A stretch of DNA of 64,000 nt from Roseofilum acuticapitatum BLCC-M154. Its GTDB lineage: Bacteria; Cyanobacteriota; Cyanobacteriia; Cyanobacteriales; Desertifilaceae. The notes under the pieces are model-generated. The model did not search any database, was not told the origin of the DNA, and saw only the letters and a list, made by a program, of their open reading frames with translations. This document shows, piece after piece, positions 36,893 to 46,539 of this stretch. Position 1 is the first letter of the stretch; each line of letters begins with the position of its first letter. The position numbers and the translations under genes were made by a program. The DNA is taken from positions 90,487 to 154,486 of the forward strand of contig NZ_JAQOSP010000109.1 of assembly GCF_030068475.1 (NCBI RefSeq), read 5' to 3'.

Positions 36893-37468
36893 ATGCTAAC
36901 CACCCACCCTCGCTTTCAAACATTTGAAGACTACCTAAAGTACAACGACAACTCCGAAAAACTCTATGAACTCTTCAACGGTGAACTTATAGAAATGCCT
37001 CCCGAATCCGGTCTGAATTTTCAAATTGCAAACCGCATTTTTTTCGCCTTTGCCTCAATTTTAGGAACTGACCAAGTTCGAGGAAATGGCTTAGAACTCG
37101 AAGTCAGAGGCGAACCCAAAAACCGCTACCCTGACCTCACCATTATTCGCCAAGAACACATCGAACAACTCTCACAACGAAATACCCTGCGCCTTTCCAT
37201 GTCTCCCCCCATATTAGTCATCGAAGTCGTCAGTCCTGGAGAAATTCAAAGAGAACGAGACTACATCGCCAAACGCACTCAATATCAAGACTGTGGCATT
37301 CCCGAATACTGGATCGTTGACCCCCAAACCCAAACCATTTTAATCTTAGAATTAACTAACCAAACCTATACAGAAATTGGCACATTTAGGAATAATGACT
37401 TCCTTCCCTCTCCCAACTTCCCCCAATTCAATCTAACCGTCAATCAAATCCTCAATCCCACCCCGTAG
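36893..37468 (+). CDS. Uma2 family (DUF820) putative endonuclease
   Basis: 191 residues, almost the same as the gene at 32115: ELFNGELIEMPPESGLN, RYPDLTII, LVIEVVSPG, GIPEYWIVDPQTQTILI. The best explanation is a duplication within this region, with clpB and small genes between the copies. Confidence 0.87.
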   Translation: MLTTHPRFQTFEDYLKYNDNSEKLYELFNGELIEMPPESGLNFQIANRIFFAFASILGTDQVRGNGLELEVRGEPKNRYPDLTIIRQEHIEQLSQRNTLRLSMSPPILVIEVVSPGEIQRERDYIAKRTQYQDCGIPEYWIVDPQTQTILILELTNQTYTEIGTFRNNDFLPSPNFPQFNLTVNQILNPTP

Positions 37469-37521
37469 TGCCTTAACAAAGCTTCAGAGGATCTTGCTAG
37501 ATCTTGTTCTGTCTTTGAGCG

Positions 37522-38247
37522 CTAAAGTTTTCCCGTAACAATCCAACGGCGCACCACTAATCCCAAGGATATACTGACGATGAGAATAAACCAAAACGCC
37601 AGTATGGAAGAGGAGCTAATTCCACTATTGAGGTTCATACCAAATACACAGCTTGTAGCGGTCAAGGGGAAGAAAATGGCCACTAAAATATTGAGACGGT
37701 TGCTCATTCTAACCGATTCTAGACTAATTTGGGTTTGTTGTTCGGCCCGTTGGGCAATGCGATAGTCTAGGGCATTTTTCATATTATCGTGGAGCAGATT
37801 GAGCGATCGCTCAATTTCATAAGCCGAATCCCGTAAATCAATAATATCCCGGTCATCTGGAATCCCTTCTCTTGCTGATTGTAAAGCAAAGTGTAAATTC
37901 TGAGTCGCCAGTCGCAGAGGAGCCAAATCTTCTAATAATTGAAAATAATCTTCAGCCTGTTGCGCTTTTTCATATTCAGCACTGAGTTGATTCACTTCTT
38001 CATCATAGGCTTGTAGATGTTTTCTGAGGGGTTGTAAACCCATTCCCCCATGACTCGATTGCCATTTTTCTTGAGGATCGCGCCAAAAGAAAACCCCTTG
38101 ACGCTCTTTTTCATTCGGTTTAGGCACATGATGGAGAATTAAGAGCAGATGACCTTCCGCAATCATCGCCCGTTGTTTTCCCACACTTTTTTGCCCTAAG
38201 CGATTTTGAATGACTTCAGGAATTTTCCAAGAACCCGGTAATTTCAT
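37522..38247 (-). CDS. CorA-like divalent cation transport family protein
   Basis: The 241-residue protein has a cytoplasmic helical part (about 60-180) and two C-terminal hydrophobic segments. The selectivity-type motif GMN lies in TATSCVFGMNLNSG, as in CorA/ZntB, followed by AFWFILIVSISLGLVV. It is shorter than typical CorA (about 315), mainly at the N terminus. Ion specificity unknown. Confidence 0.8.
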   Translation of the reverse strand: MKLPGSWKIPEVIQNRLGQKSVGKQRAMIAEGHLLLILHHVPKPNEKERQGVFFWRDPQEKWQSSHGGMGLQPLRKHLQAYDEEVNQLSAEYEKAQQAEDYFQLLEDLAPLRLATQNLHFALQSAREGIPDDRDIIDLRDSAYEIERSLNLLHDNMKNALDYRIAQRAEQQTQISLESVRMSNRLNILVAIFFPLTATSCVFGMNLNSGISSSSILAFWFILIVSISLGLVVRRWIVTGKL

Positions 38248-38403
38248 CTTTTAATCGTCCTTATTGTCTCAAATAATGACCTGTATCATCCCATTGTATA
38301 ACCTAAAGTGCGATCTGTACTTGGGGAAAAGCAGATAGGCTATTCTTCATCTGTGCAAAAATGTTATCATGGGCCAATCATCCATACTCTATCACCCATC
38401 ACT

Positions 38404-38982
38404 ATGATTGCAGCTAAAGACAATTCCCCCCATTTCACTCCTGAAGAGTATTTTGCTTGGGAGGAACAGCAACTAGAAAAATATGAATATATAGAGGGTC
38501 AAGTGTATGCCATGGGCGGCGGTAGCGTCAATCATGGACGCATTGCTATCCGGTTAACAGCTCTGTTTGAGGCTCATTTAGAGGGGAGTGGCTGCATTCC
38601 CGGTAACTCTGATATTAAAATTAATATGCTTGAAACCGAGAATTACACTTATCCTGATGCTAGTGTTACCTGCGACGATCGCGACAAAAATACCCCCAAC
38701 TTTTTTACTTACCCCTGTTTAATTGTGGAAGTTTTATCCAAAAGTACGGAAGCCTACGATCGCGGCGGCAAGTTTAGGATGTATCGCCAAAATCCCGCTT
38801 TAATCGACTATTTGCTGGTTAGCTCGACTCAGATCGCCATGGATTTATATCATAAGAATGATGCTGGAGAATGGATCATCCTTAACTATCAGGAAGGGGA
38901 CACCATAGAACTCAAAAGTATTAACCTTAGTTTTCCCATTGAACAGGTTTATCGAGACCTAAATTTAATGCCTGAAAGTTGA
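38404..38982 (+). CDS. Uma2 family (DUF820) putative endonuclease
   Basis: 192 residues from ATG 38404 (MIAAKDNSPHFTPEEYFAWE); a 32-codon upstream extension is unsupported. It has YEYIEGQVYAMGGGSVNHG, TYPDASVTC (Asp), PCLIVEVLSKSTEAYDRGGK (Glu) and Tyr-rich YRQNPALIDYLLV. It belongs to a different Uma2 branch from the pair at 32115/36893. Confidence 0.87.
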   Translation: MIAAKDNSPHFTPEEYFAWEEQQLEKYEYIEGQVYAMGGGSVNHGRIAIRLTALFEAHLEGSGCIPGNSDIKINMLETENYTYPDASVTCDDRDKNTPNFFTYPCLIVEVLSKSTEAYDRGGKFRMYRQNPALIDYLLVSSTQIAMDLYHKNDAGEWIILNYQEGDTIELKSINLSFPIEQVYRDLNLMPES

Positions 38983-39063
38983 TGTATGGTATAAATATAT
39001 CCCGATCGGAATAGCTCAGATCTGATTAGCCATAGCCTGCAACTCTGGATTAGATGATAACCC

Positions 39064-40248
39064 ATGAAAATTGTTTCAATCAAAATAAAAAATTATAGAG
39101 TTTTTGAAGATTTAGAGATTAAAAACATTCCTGGTTTTTGTGTTATAATTGGTGCGAATGGTACAGGTAAATCAACGCTTTTTGATTTGTTTGGATTTCT
39201 GCGAGATTCGCTGAAAAACAATATTCGTCAAGCCCTACAAATTCGGGGAGGATTTAACGAAGTTGTCACCAGAAGCAAAGAAAACGAAGATATTCACATC
39301 GAGCTAAAATTCCGCATGGATATCCTAGGCACAGAACGTCTGGTTACTTATGTGCTGATTATCGGAAAAATAAAGGGACGACCCGTTATAAAACGGGAAA
39401 TATTGCGCTATAAACGGGGAGAATATGGTTCCCCCTACCATTTCCTTGACTTTCAAAAAGGGAAAGGATATGCAATCACTAATGAAGAAAATTTTAGTCA
39501 TGCTGATAAAGATTTAGAACGAGAGGAACAGCAACTCGAATCTAGTGATATTCTTGCGATTAAAGGACTGGGACAATTTCAACGCTTTAAAGCTGCCAGT
39601 GCCTTCCGTTCCCTGATTGAAAATTGGCATGTTTCGGACTTCCATATCACGGATGCTAGAGGTAGCAAAGATGCGCTTTATGCCGAACACCTCTCCCCTA
39701 CGGGGGATAATATGGCAATTGTTGCCCAATATATCTATCAAGAACATCCCCAAGTTTTTGAGAAAATACTGCAACGGATGCAACAGCGTATCCCTGGAGT
39801 TTCCAAAGTTGAAGCCAAAAATACAGAAGACGGCCGGCTTATCTTAAAATTCCAAGATGAAGCTTTTAAAGATCCTTTTATCGATCGCTACGTTTCGGAT
39901 GGCACAATGAAAATGTTTGCCTATTTGCTTTTACTCTTTGACCCCAAACCGCACCCTTTGCTCTGTGTAGAGGAACCTGAAAATCAACTTTATCCTACTC
40001 TATTACAAGAACTGGCTGAAGAATTTGCCAGCTATGCTGATAGTGGCGGACAAGTTTTTGTTTCTACCCATTCTCCAGATTTTCTCAATGCTGTTCCTTT
40101 GGAGAGCATCTTTTGGCTAATTAAAAAGCACGGGATTACCCAAATCTATAGGGCTTCCGATCATGAAATTCTCCAAAATCTGGTTAACGCAGGTGATTTA
40201 CCTGGTTATCTCTGGAGTCAAGGTTGGTTTGAAGGAGTCACTCCGTAA
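39064..40248 (+). CDS. AAA ATPase (ABC/SMC-like, OLD-type)
   Basis: The 394-residue protein starts with IKIKNYRVFEDLEIKNIPG and the Walker A IIGANGTGKSTLFDLFGFL. Near the C terminus it has a signature-like region (DRYVSDGTMKMFAYLLLL), Walker B LLCVEEPENQLYP and the H-loop VFVSTHSPDFLNAV. This is the AAA_15/AAA_21 class used in OLD-family nucleases, PARIS, Gabija-like and retron systems. The next gene overlaps its stop by one base, so they are translationally coupled. With a TOPRIM-like partner it may form a split OLD-type defence module. That role is inferred. Confidence 0.85.
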   Translation: MKIVSIKIKNYRVFEDLEIKNIPGFCVIIGANGTGKSTLFDLFGFLRDSLKNNIRQALQIRGGFNEVVTRSKENEDIHIELKFRMDILGTERLVTYVLIIGKIKGRPVIKREILRYKRGEYGSPYHFLDFQKGKGYAITNEENFSHADKDLEREEQQLESSDILAIKGLGQFQRFKAASAFRSLIENWHVSDFHITDARGSKDALYAEHLSPTGDNMAIVAQYIYQEHPQVFEKILQRMQQRIPGVSKVEAKNTEDGRLILKFQDEAFKDPFIDRYVSDGTMKMFAYLLLLFDPKPHPLLCVEEPENQLYPTLLQELAEEFASYADSGGQVFVSTHSPDFLNAVPLESIFWLIKKHGITQIYRASDHEILQNLVNAGDLPGYLWSQGWFEGVTP

Positions 40249-40808
40249 TGAATTACGATCTGATTTTTCTTTTAGAAGAATCTTCAATGAAGAATGTTTT
40301 GCAAGTTATTTTACCCCAAATTATCCCCCATGAATTGACCTATCTTTGCATTGCTCACCAAGGAAAACAGGATCTAAATCAATCGATACCGAAAAAAGTT
40401 AAAGCTTTCCAAGGTTATGCTCACACAAAATTTATTGTTGTCCACGATCAGGACTCCCATGACTGTAAACAACTGAAAACTGAACTCCAAAACCTGTGTA
40501 TCCATGCGGGACAGTCAGATGCTATGATTCGTATTATTTGCCATGAACTAGAATCTTGGTTTCTTGGAGATCTAGCTGCTGTAGAAAAAGCCTATCAACT
40601 TAAACCTCAAAGCCTCAGTAAAAAACAAACCCAAAAAAAGTTTCGCGATCCGGATAAGCTCAATTCTGCTAAAGAAGAACTGAAAAAGTTGGTAGGTGAA
40701 TATTATGCTGGAACTCACTCTAAAGCGATCGCCCCTTATCTCTCCCTGAGCGAAAATACTTCCCACAGCTTTCAAGTTTTCATAAATGGTATAAAAAAAC
40801 TGATCTAA
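40248..40808 (+). CDS. DUF4276 family protein (TOPRIM-like partner of the ATPase)
   Basis: The 186-residue protein matches DUF4276. It starts with a TOPRIM-like Glu segment (YDLIFLLEESSMKNVL) and has FIVVHDQDSHDC, a DxD-like metal motif, then IICHELESWFLGD, typical of the family. Together they suggest a metal-dependent nuclease or phosphotransfer fold. It begins within the ATPase stop codon (TAATG), so the two products are probably made in fixed ratio. Confidence 0.78.
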   Translation: MNYDLIFLLEESSMKNVLQVILPQIIPHELTYLCIAHQGKQDLNQSIPKKVKAFQGYAHTKFIVVHDQDSHDCKQLKTELQNLCIHAGQSDAMIRIICHELESWFLGDLAAVEKAYQLKPQSLSKKQTQKKFRDPDKLNSAKEELKKLVGEYYAGTHSKAIAPYLSLSENTSHSFQVFINGIKKLI

Positions 40809-40838
40809 TCCCTGACTCATTACTCATTCCCCACGGTG

Positions 40839-43800
40839 CTATGCACTGCGCTCCATGGCTCCATTGGCTTTGAGTGTGGAGATCGCCGCTTGAGTTAAGC
40901 CTTCAATTTTAGCAATATTCATCTCTGCATAGGGACGAGATACCCGCAGGGTTTTCATCAATTCTCCCTGGTGAACATCCCAGAGTTTAATCGTCTCATC
41001 TTCGCTGCCACTGGCTAAGGTGGTAGCGTTGGCACTCAAGGAGAGCGATCGCACCCCTTCGTTATGTCCGGTTAAGGTATGCAGGCAGTTCCCGGTGTTT
41101 GCATCCCAGATTTTGATGGTGCGATCGCTGCTCCCACTGGCTAAAATTGCTCCATCTTGACTCATCGCTAAGGCATGAACCCAATGATAATGACCCGGCA
41201 AAGTCTGCAAACAGTCCCCCGTTTCCCAATTCCAGAGCCGCACCGTAGTATCATCACTACCACTGGCTAAAATTGATCCTTGCAAACTCGCAGCCAGAGA
41301 CCCCACCCAATCCTGATGTCCGGTTAAAATGCTCAGGCATTCCCCCGTTTGCAGATTCCAGAGGCGAACGGTCAGATCGTCACTGCCGGTTGCCAGCACT
41401 TCCCCATTGCCACTAAACGTCACCGTGCGCGTGGGGCGAGTATGTTCCTCAAAAGTATGCAAACACTCCCCTGTATGGGTATTCCAAACCCTAGCCGTTT
41501 CATCCCCGCTTCCCGTGGCTAGAAGTTTCCCATTGGGGCTGAAGCGCACGCACCAAATCGCATCTTCATGACCCGTGAATGTGCGGATTAAGCGCCCCGT
41601 ACTCACTTCCCATAACTTCACGGTGCGATCGCCGCTTGAACTGGCCAAAAGCTCACCATCCCGGCTAAAATCCACCGATTGCACCGTAGCCAGGTGACCT
41701 ACCAACGTCTTCAGGCATTCCCCGGTTTCCACGCACCACAACCGCACCATGCGGTCTAAACTACCACTGGCTAAGAGCTTACCATCCGGACTCAAGGCTA
41801 CCCCCCAAATCCAATTGGTGTATCCCTGCCAAGATTTTTGGCACTTTCCCGTCCGTACATCCCACAGTTTAACAAAATTATTGACGCTGCTACTAGCCAG
41901 GGTTTTACCCCCATCATGGGGATTAAAAGCTACTTGCCAGATCCAGTTGGTATGGCCGTATAAAACATGCAGAAGTTCCCCCGTACCCACATCCCAGATA
42001 ACAATGGTTTTATCATCGCTTCCACTGGCCAAAAGATTGCCATCGGGACTAAAGGCCACGGAATGAACGCCATTCTGGTGTCGGTGTAGGGTTTGCAAAC
42101 AGTCCCCCGTGTCCACATCCCAGAGCTTCACAGTGCGATCGTCGCTGCTACTGGCCAGCAGATGACCGTGGGGACTAAAGGCTACCGACCACACCCAATT
42201 TTCATGACCTTCTAATACCTTCACCTCCCCAGTTTCTCGATCCCACAGGCGGATGGTCATGTCATTACTGCTACTGGCGATCAGGTCACCTTCTTGGCTA
42301 AAGGCGACACAACACACCCCTTCCGTATGACCGGTGAAGGTATGCAGACATTGGGGCTGTTCGGGATTGGAGAGACTCCAAAGTTTTACCAGGCGATCGG
42401 CTGCTCCGGTGGCTAAATTTTGACCATCGGCACTAAAAACCACGGAGCGCACGGTTTCTTGATGCTCTGTTAAGGTGGCTAAACAGTCCCCATTGGAGAG
42501 ATCCCAGAGTTTTACGGTTTTATCGGCGCTGCCACTGGCTAAAAGATTACCATCTGGACTAAAGGCAATGGAGCGCACCCAACCTTGATGACCTTGAATG
42601 GTTAAGAAGGGTTGACTGTCATCAAATCCCCAGAGGCGAATGGCTCCGTAGCCATCGCCGATCGCCACTAATCGTTCTGTGGGGCTAACGGCGAGGCAAA
42701 AGACGGGGCCGAAGACATCGGTAAATACGGAGCCGACAAAGTGACATTCGCTAAAGTCGGTATAATTGAGGCTGTGTCCTTTGAGGTAGGCTTGGCGGAT
42801 GGGGAGTTGGGAAAAGTTGGTATGGGAGAGGTTGATTTTCAGTTGGCAGAGGAGGTTGATCAGGTTGCCAGCAGCGTATCCGAGGAATTGGGGGGTGGTT
42901 TGTCCCGATGTAGGGGCGGGTTCACCCATATTTTCGCCTTCCCATCGAGATCTTGGTGAACCCGCCCCTACGGAACCCGCCCTTACGGAACCCGCCCCTA
43001 GGCGCAATTGGTGTAAAAAGTTTTCGATCCAGGGGCGGGGATTTTGGGGGTCGATGAGGGTGAGGAGGTGGTCGGCAATGGGTTGCAGAATCAGGCGGAT
43101 TTGACTTTCGCGCACGTAGTCTTTGGCGGTAGCTTTAATCAGGGCGTGGCTGTTGAAGAGGTTGAGGTTGCCGGTGCGGAGTTCGGTGCAGATTTCTTGG
43201 ATGAAGCGGTTGGTGAGGTATTCCATGACCACGTTTTGCAGGGTGGTGGGGGGGGGTTGGGGTTCTGGGGAGGTGGTGCGACTGCCGGAAATGGCTTCGA
43301 TGAGCGATCGCCCCACTAAAGAGTATAGAATTTCGATTAGTTGGCGGCGATCGGGCCGTAAGGGTTGCCCCATCATGTCTTCTTGCAGGATCTCTGGGGT
43401 GACGGGTTCCCGGTTGATGGCTAACCAATACATGATATGCTGCTCTTCTAGGGAGAGACGTTGCCATTGTTGATCGAGAACATCGCAGACATCCTGAATG
43501 GCGATCGCTTCCCCACGGTTTAAGTAGTTTGCCGCACTGCCCCCAAACAGCTCTTGAATCCGCGTAGCAATCAGTTTCAGCACCAAAGGATTGCCGTTGC
43601 AAGAGTCCGCAAGCTGGTGATTCACTGCGGCGCTCACCCCTAACCCTTTTTCCTTCAGAATCTCCGCAATTGCACCCTCATCTAACCCCTGTACTTTCCA
43701 CACCCGCACCGGTAATTTTGGCCCTTGCAGCGCGTTAATCCCCTTCGGTTTTTCCCGACTGGTGAGCATTAAGCAGCCTTGATGCTCCGTTTCTCCCAAC

Positions 43801-44939
43801 CGCGTCAGGAAGTCGCCATAATCCTCATATCCTGGGCGATAGCGTCCGGCAGTGGTTTGCGGTTGCAGAATCGCTTCCACATTATCAAAGACGATCAAAC
43901 AGCGATGTTCCTTGAGATAGTCAATCAGTTGGGTGATTCTGCGGTGGATGGGAATATCTTCTGGGTTGTCCGGTTCATAGTTGAACACCTGGTTGATTTC
44001 GTCGAGCATCTCGCTTAGGGGGGGAGCTTCCCGCAAGGAGCGCCAAATAATCGCTTCAAAGTCCCCTGCCACTTCCTGGGCAAGTTTCACCGAGAGCGCC
44101 GTTTTACCAATTCCCCCAATACCCAAGAGGACAACCAGCCGACACCCATCTTGGGCAATCCAGGTTTTCAGGGTATCGAGTTCCTCCGTGCGTCCGTGGA
44201 AAATGGAGACATCGGGCGCTTCTCCCCAGTCTCGTTTGTTAGTAGGTGCAGATTCTGTAGGGGCGGGTTCACCAATATTTTCGTCTTCCCATCGAGATCT
44301 TCGTGAACCCGCCCTTACGGAACCTGGTGGGTGGGCGGGTTTCGCTTCGGGACATGAAACATCCCTATTTTCGCTTTCCGAGCGAGATCTGGGTAAACGC
44401 GCCCCTACAACATGGGTTAATGGAGGAATATTCACGAATTCCGGTTTGTACTTAAAGAAAATAGGAATCAGATAATTTCGTTGGGTTTTGCTATTCCCCT
44501 GAATACCAAATTTCTGATAGATGTTGCGGATCTGTTTGCGAATGGTTCCGGGGTTTTTGTTCAGGGAGGCGGCGATTTCTTCGTCGGTTTGGTTCTGGAG
44601 GAAGAGCTGTAAAACCGGTTTTTCTTGGGTCGAGAGGCGATCGCAGGTTTTCTCAAATTCCTCAGCACTCATGTTCTGGAATTTGTTCAGGTGAGGAATA
44701 TTTACCAACTCTGGTTTATGCTTAAAAAATAAAGCAATCAGAAAAAAGCGCCCTCTGCGACGACCATCATCTTCATTTATGCCAAAGGATTTATAAATCG
44801 TTCTCCTAATTTTCTGCACATCCGATTTATTACTGGCTACCGTCGTAGCGATTTCCCGATCGTTAAGCAATTCGTGCAAGACTTGCTGCTCTGTAGGATT
44901 GAGTCCTGCGAGTATGCGATCGAACTGCTGGTTATTCAT
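40839..44939 (-). CDS. Large STAND protein: two HTH domains, NB-ARC NTPase and 14 WD40 repeats
   Basis: The 1366-residue protein has two related N-terminal LuxR-like helix-turn-helix units (about 10-75 and 90-165; ATSLNKNPGTIRKQIRNIY-type). It then has an NTPase with Walker A VVLLGIGGIGKTALSV and Walker B CLIVFDNVEAIL (about 255-560) and helical arms. A C-terminal array of 14 WD40 repeats (about 750-1330; GHxxxVxSVAFSPDGxLLASG) forms two seven-bladed propellers. STAND proteins are signal-sensing switches used in regulation or immunity. Two 62-bp dispersed repeats have been inserted and are translated as GEPAPT-rich linkers (around residues 210 and 670). The effector is unclear; the HTH domains suggest DNA or self binding. 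Confidence 0.88.
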   Translation of the reverse strand: MNNQQFDRILAGLNPTEQQVLHELLNDREIATTVASNKSDVQKIRRTIYKSFGINEDDGRRRGRFFLIALFFKHKPELVNIPHLNKFQNMSAEEFEKTCDRLSTQEKPVLQLFLQNQTDEEIAASLNKNPGTIRKQIRNIYQKFGIQGNSKTQRNYLIPIFFKYKPEFVNIPPLTHVVGARLPRSRSESENRDVSCPEAKPAHPPGSVRAGSRRSRWEDENIGEPAPTESAPTNKRDWGEAPDVSIFHGRTEELDTLKTWIAQDGCRLVVLLGIGGIGKTALSVKLAQEVAGDFEAIIWRSLREAPPLSEMLDEINQVFNYEPDNPEDIPIHRRITQLIDYLKEHRCLIVFDNVEAILQPQTTAGRYRPGYEDYGDFLTRLGETEHQGCLMLTSREKPKGINALQGPKLPVRVWKVQGLDEGAIAEILKEKGLGVSAAVNHQLADSCNGNPLVLKLIATRIQELFGGSAANYLNRGEAIAIQDVCDVLDQQWQRLSLEEQHIMYWLAINREPVTPEILQEDMMGQPLRPDRRQLIEILYSLVGRSLIEAISGSRTTSPEPQPPPTTLQNVVMEYLTNRFIQEICTELRTGNLNLFNSHALIKATAKDYVRESQIRLILQPIADHLLTLIDPQNPRPWIENFLHQLRLGAGSVRAGSVGAGSPRSRWEGENMGEPAPTSGQTTPQFLGYAAGNLINLLCQLKINLSHTNFSQLPIRQAYLKGHSLNYTDFSECHFVGSVFTDVFGPVFCLAVSPTERLVAIGDGYGAIRLWGFDDSQPFLTIQGHQGWVRSIAFSPDGNLLASGSADKTVKLWDLSNGDCLATLTEHQETVRSVVFSADGQNLATGAADRLVKLWSLSNPEQPQCLHTFTGHTEGVCCVAFSQEGDLIASSSNDMTIRLWDRETGEVKVLEGHENWVWSVAFSPHGHLLASSSDDRTVKLWDVDTGDCLQTLHRHQNGVHSVAFSPDGNLLASGSDDKTIVIWDVGTGELLHVLYGHTNWIWQVAFNPHDGGKTLASSSVNNFVKLWDVRTGKCQKSWQGYTNWIWGVALSPDGKLLASGSLDRMVRLWCVETGECLKTLVGHLATVQSVDFSRDGELLASSSGDRTVKLWEVSTGRLIRTFTGHEDAIWCVRFSPNGKLLATGSGDETARVWNTHTGECLHTFEEHTRPTRTVTFSGNGEVLATGSDDLTVRLWNLQTGECLSILTGHQDWVGSLAASLQGSILASGSDDTTVRLWNWETGDCLQTLPGHYHWVHALAMSQDGAILASGSSDRTIKIWDANTGNCLHTLTGHNEGVRSLSLSANATTLASGSEDETIKLWDVHQGELMKTLRVSRPYAEMNIAKIEGLTQAAISTLKANGAMERSA
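42910..42971. repeat. GTAGGGGCGGGTTCACC palindromic repeat inside the STAND gene, copy 2
   Basis: 62 bases from GTAGGGGCGGGTTCACC to GGTGAACCCGCCCCTAC, followed by further CGGAACCCGCCC units. It is translated in the linker between NTPase and WD40 parts. Confidence 0.85.
44257..44318. repeat. GTAGGGGCGGGTTCACC palindromic repeat inside the STAND gene, copy 1
   Basis: 62 bases with the same ends and the same interior (ATATTTTCGTCTTCCCATCG). It is translated in the linker between the HTH domains and the NTPase. The same reading frame is used as in the other copy. Confidence 0.85.
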
Positions 44940-45497
44940 GGCTCTATACCAATGGGATGGGAAATGACTGGCTCAGAGTTCAACATTGGCAGGTTCTGCG
45001 CTGCTGAAGTCTGAGTTTTTTTGTCTGAGGCACACAACCCTATATTACACAGTCTTTCTCCTTCTTTACAGTCCCTCAGCTTATGGAACATCCGGATGTT
45101 TACTCTCAGAGATTGGGTATCATTCCGGGTTTTCACGCTCTTGGAGCAAGAATCGGTTTATTATGGGTTGGTTTTATACTAATAGTTTTCCCCTCATCCC
45201 TCTACCTACCCCCGTTCTCCCACGGGAGAGGGATTTTCCTTTCCCTTTGGGACATGAACGGACATGAAAGGGAGAGGGCAAGATCGCCAGTCATTTTTTC
45301 CCCAGTTGACGACACAAATAGATAGGGAGTCAATGTTGTTTTTTTTGCTTAATATTCCGGTGGCGATCGCCCGCCCCTCTCCCAGCATTTTGCCCAAAAG
45401 AACATTCGGATGTTTACTTTTGGGAGGCGATCGCCGTTGGGTTGGTTAATGGGGTGTGAGATGAGATAACCTAAAGAAGTAGCCTAAAAAAACAGCC
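44940..45497. other. Long intergenic region upstream of the STAND gene
   Basis: 558 bases without a supported gene. It holds palindromes AACATCCGGATGTT (near 45086) and the related AACATTCGGATGTT (near 45402). A CTCCCACGGGAGAGG hairpin (near 45217) recurs at 19370-19385. Regulatory sites for the STAND gene are likely but not identifiable. Confidence 0.5.
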
Positions 45498-45752
45498 ATG
45501 GGTATTTCTGAATTGCTGCCAATCCTGCAAAATTTATCGGATGCTGAGAAACTCAGGATCTTGGAATTTCTGCAAGCCGATCTCGATCGCCCTCAATCTC
45601 CCCCCTCTACTGATGTTGGCGAAAGCAGGCTGCGCCGTAAAGAAAATCTGCTCGTCATTGAAACGGGTTCTTTGGCTCACATTGATTTTAATCAATTGAT
45701 TGGGCAATTGCGTGAAGACTCGAATTCTATCAAGAATGAAAATTCTATTTGA
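45498..45752 (+). CDS. Putative antitoxin of a PIN toxin pair
   Basis: The 84-residue protein has an N-terminal helical domain (LLPILQNLSDAEKLRILEFL) and an acidic tail. Its end overlaps the toxin start by 17 bases. The overlap and the size fit a VapB-like antitoxin. Confidence 0.7.
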   Translation: MGISELLPILQNLSDAEKLRILEFLQADLDRPQSPPSTDVGESRLRRKENLLVIETGSLAHIDFNQLIGQLREDSNSIKNENSI

Positions 45753-46176
45753 TACTTCTGTCCTGGTTGCTGCTTCCCTGACTCAACATCCCGAACACCC
45801 CACTTGTTTTCCGCAACTACAATCGGCAGAGCGAGGACAGGTTGAGGGATACTTATCAACTCATAGCTTGGCAGAAACCTATTCGATTCTCACCCGTTTG
45901 CCGATTCAACCCCGTATGAGTCCTAGTGATGCCGAAATCGTAATCGCAGATTTGCTACACTATCTACAAGTGGTCTCTCTAGATCAGCAGGATTATCAAG
46001 CAGCGATCGCCTGTATGGTTGCTCTTAAGCTTCCCGGTGGCGGAATTTTTGATGCTCTGATTGCCCAAGCAGCCCTGAAAGCAGAAGTTGATGCTCTCTT
46101 CACGCTCAATCCCAAGCATTTTACACGACTGGGGCCGGTGATCGCCCAAATGACTCAAGTTCCTCAATCATCGTAG
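45736..46176 (+). CDS. PIN-domain toxin (VapC-like)
   Basis: The 146-residue protein from ATG 45736 begins MKILFDTSVLVAASL (first Asp). It has a central Glu in STHSLAETYSILTRL and a late Asp in GGGIFDALIAQAAL, with LFTLNPKHFTRL as the terminal motif. All expected acids are present, so this TA pair looks intact. Confidence 0.85.
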   Translation: MKILFDTSVLVAASLTQHPEHPTCFPQLQSAERGQVEGYLSTHSLAETYSILTRLPIQPRMSPSDAEIVIADLLHYLQVVSLDQQDYQAAIACMVALKLPGGGIFDALIAQAALKAEVDALFTLNPKHFTRLGPVIAQMTQVPQSS

Positions 46177-46539
46177 GGTGGGCAGGCTCGGAGGTGTCGA
46201 AATGGAATCAATAGCTCATTCTCCTGCCCACCCCACCCACCATTAAAAGAACATTCAGATGTCCATAGACAGCCTGGGAACAACCTGCTTTAATCTAAGA
46301 AATGCCAAGAAAACAAGCGAAATATTGTTTTTTTCTCTAATTATTAAGAAATTCTAAAGTCCTCGCTTCGGAATGACTTAATTCCTTGGGACGGAAGGAT
46401 ATGGCTTGAGTTCCAGCATTAGATTTTTGTCTAGTCCATTCGGGTGTAAGGGGTATCGTGTCTCTAAATAAATCAGGGGAAGGAACAGACTTGAGATTCC
46501 TGATCTACCAAGATTTCTGACGTTAACCCAATTCAAAGC
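46177..46539. other. Intergenic region upstream of the secreted TPR/COP23 gene
   Basis: Contains the GTAGGGTGGGCAGG inverted repeat at 46173-46235 and a further AACATTCAGATGT-like half palindrome. The remainder is A/T-rich and should hold the promoter of the next gene; no clear consensus is visible. Confidence 0.5.

Noticed and set aside
43135..43602. Minus-strand frame within the STAND gene in another phase
   Set aside because: It overlaps the conserved NTPase/helical region of the real gene, and its composition (Arg/Pro/His-rich) is that of a shadow frame.
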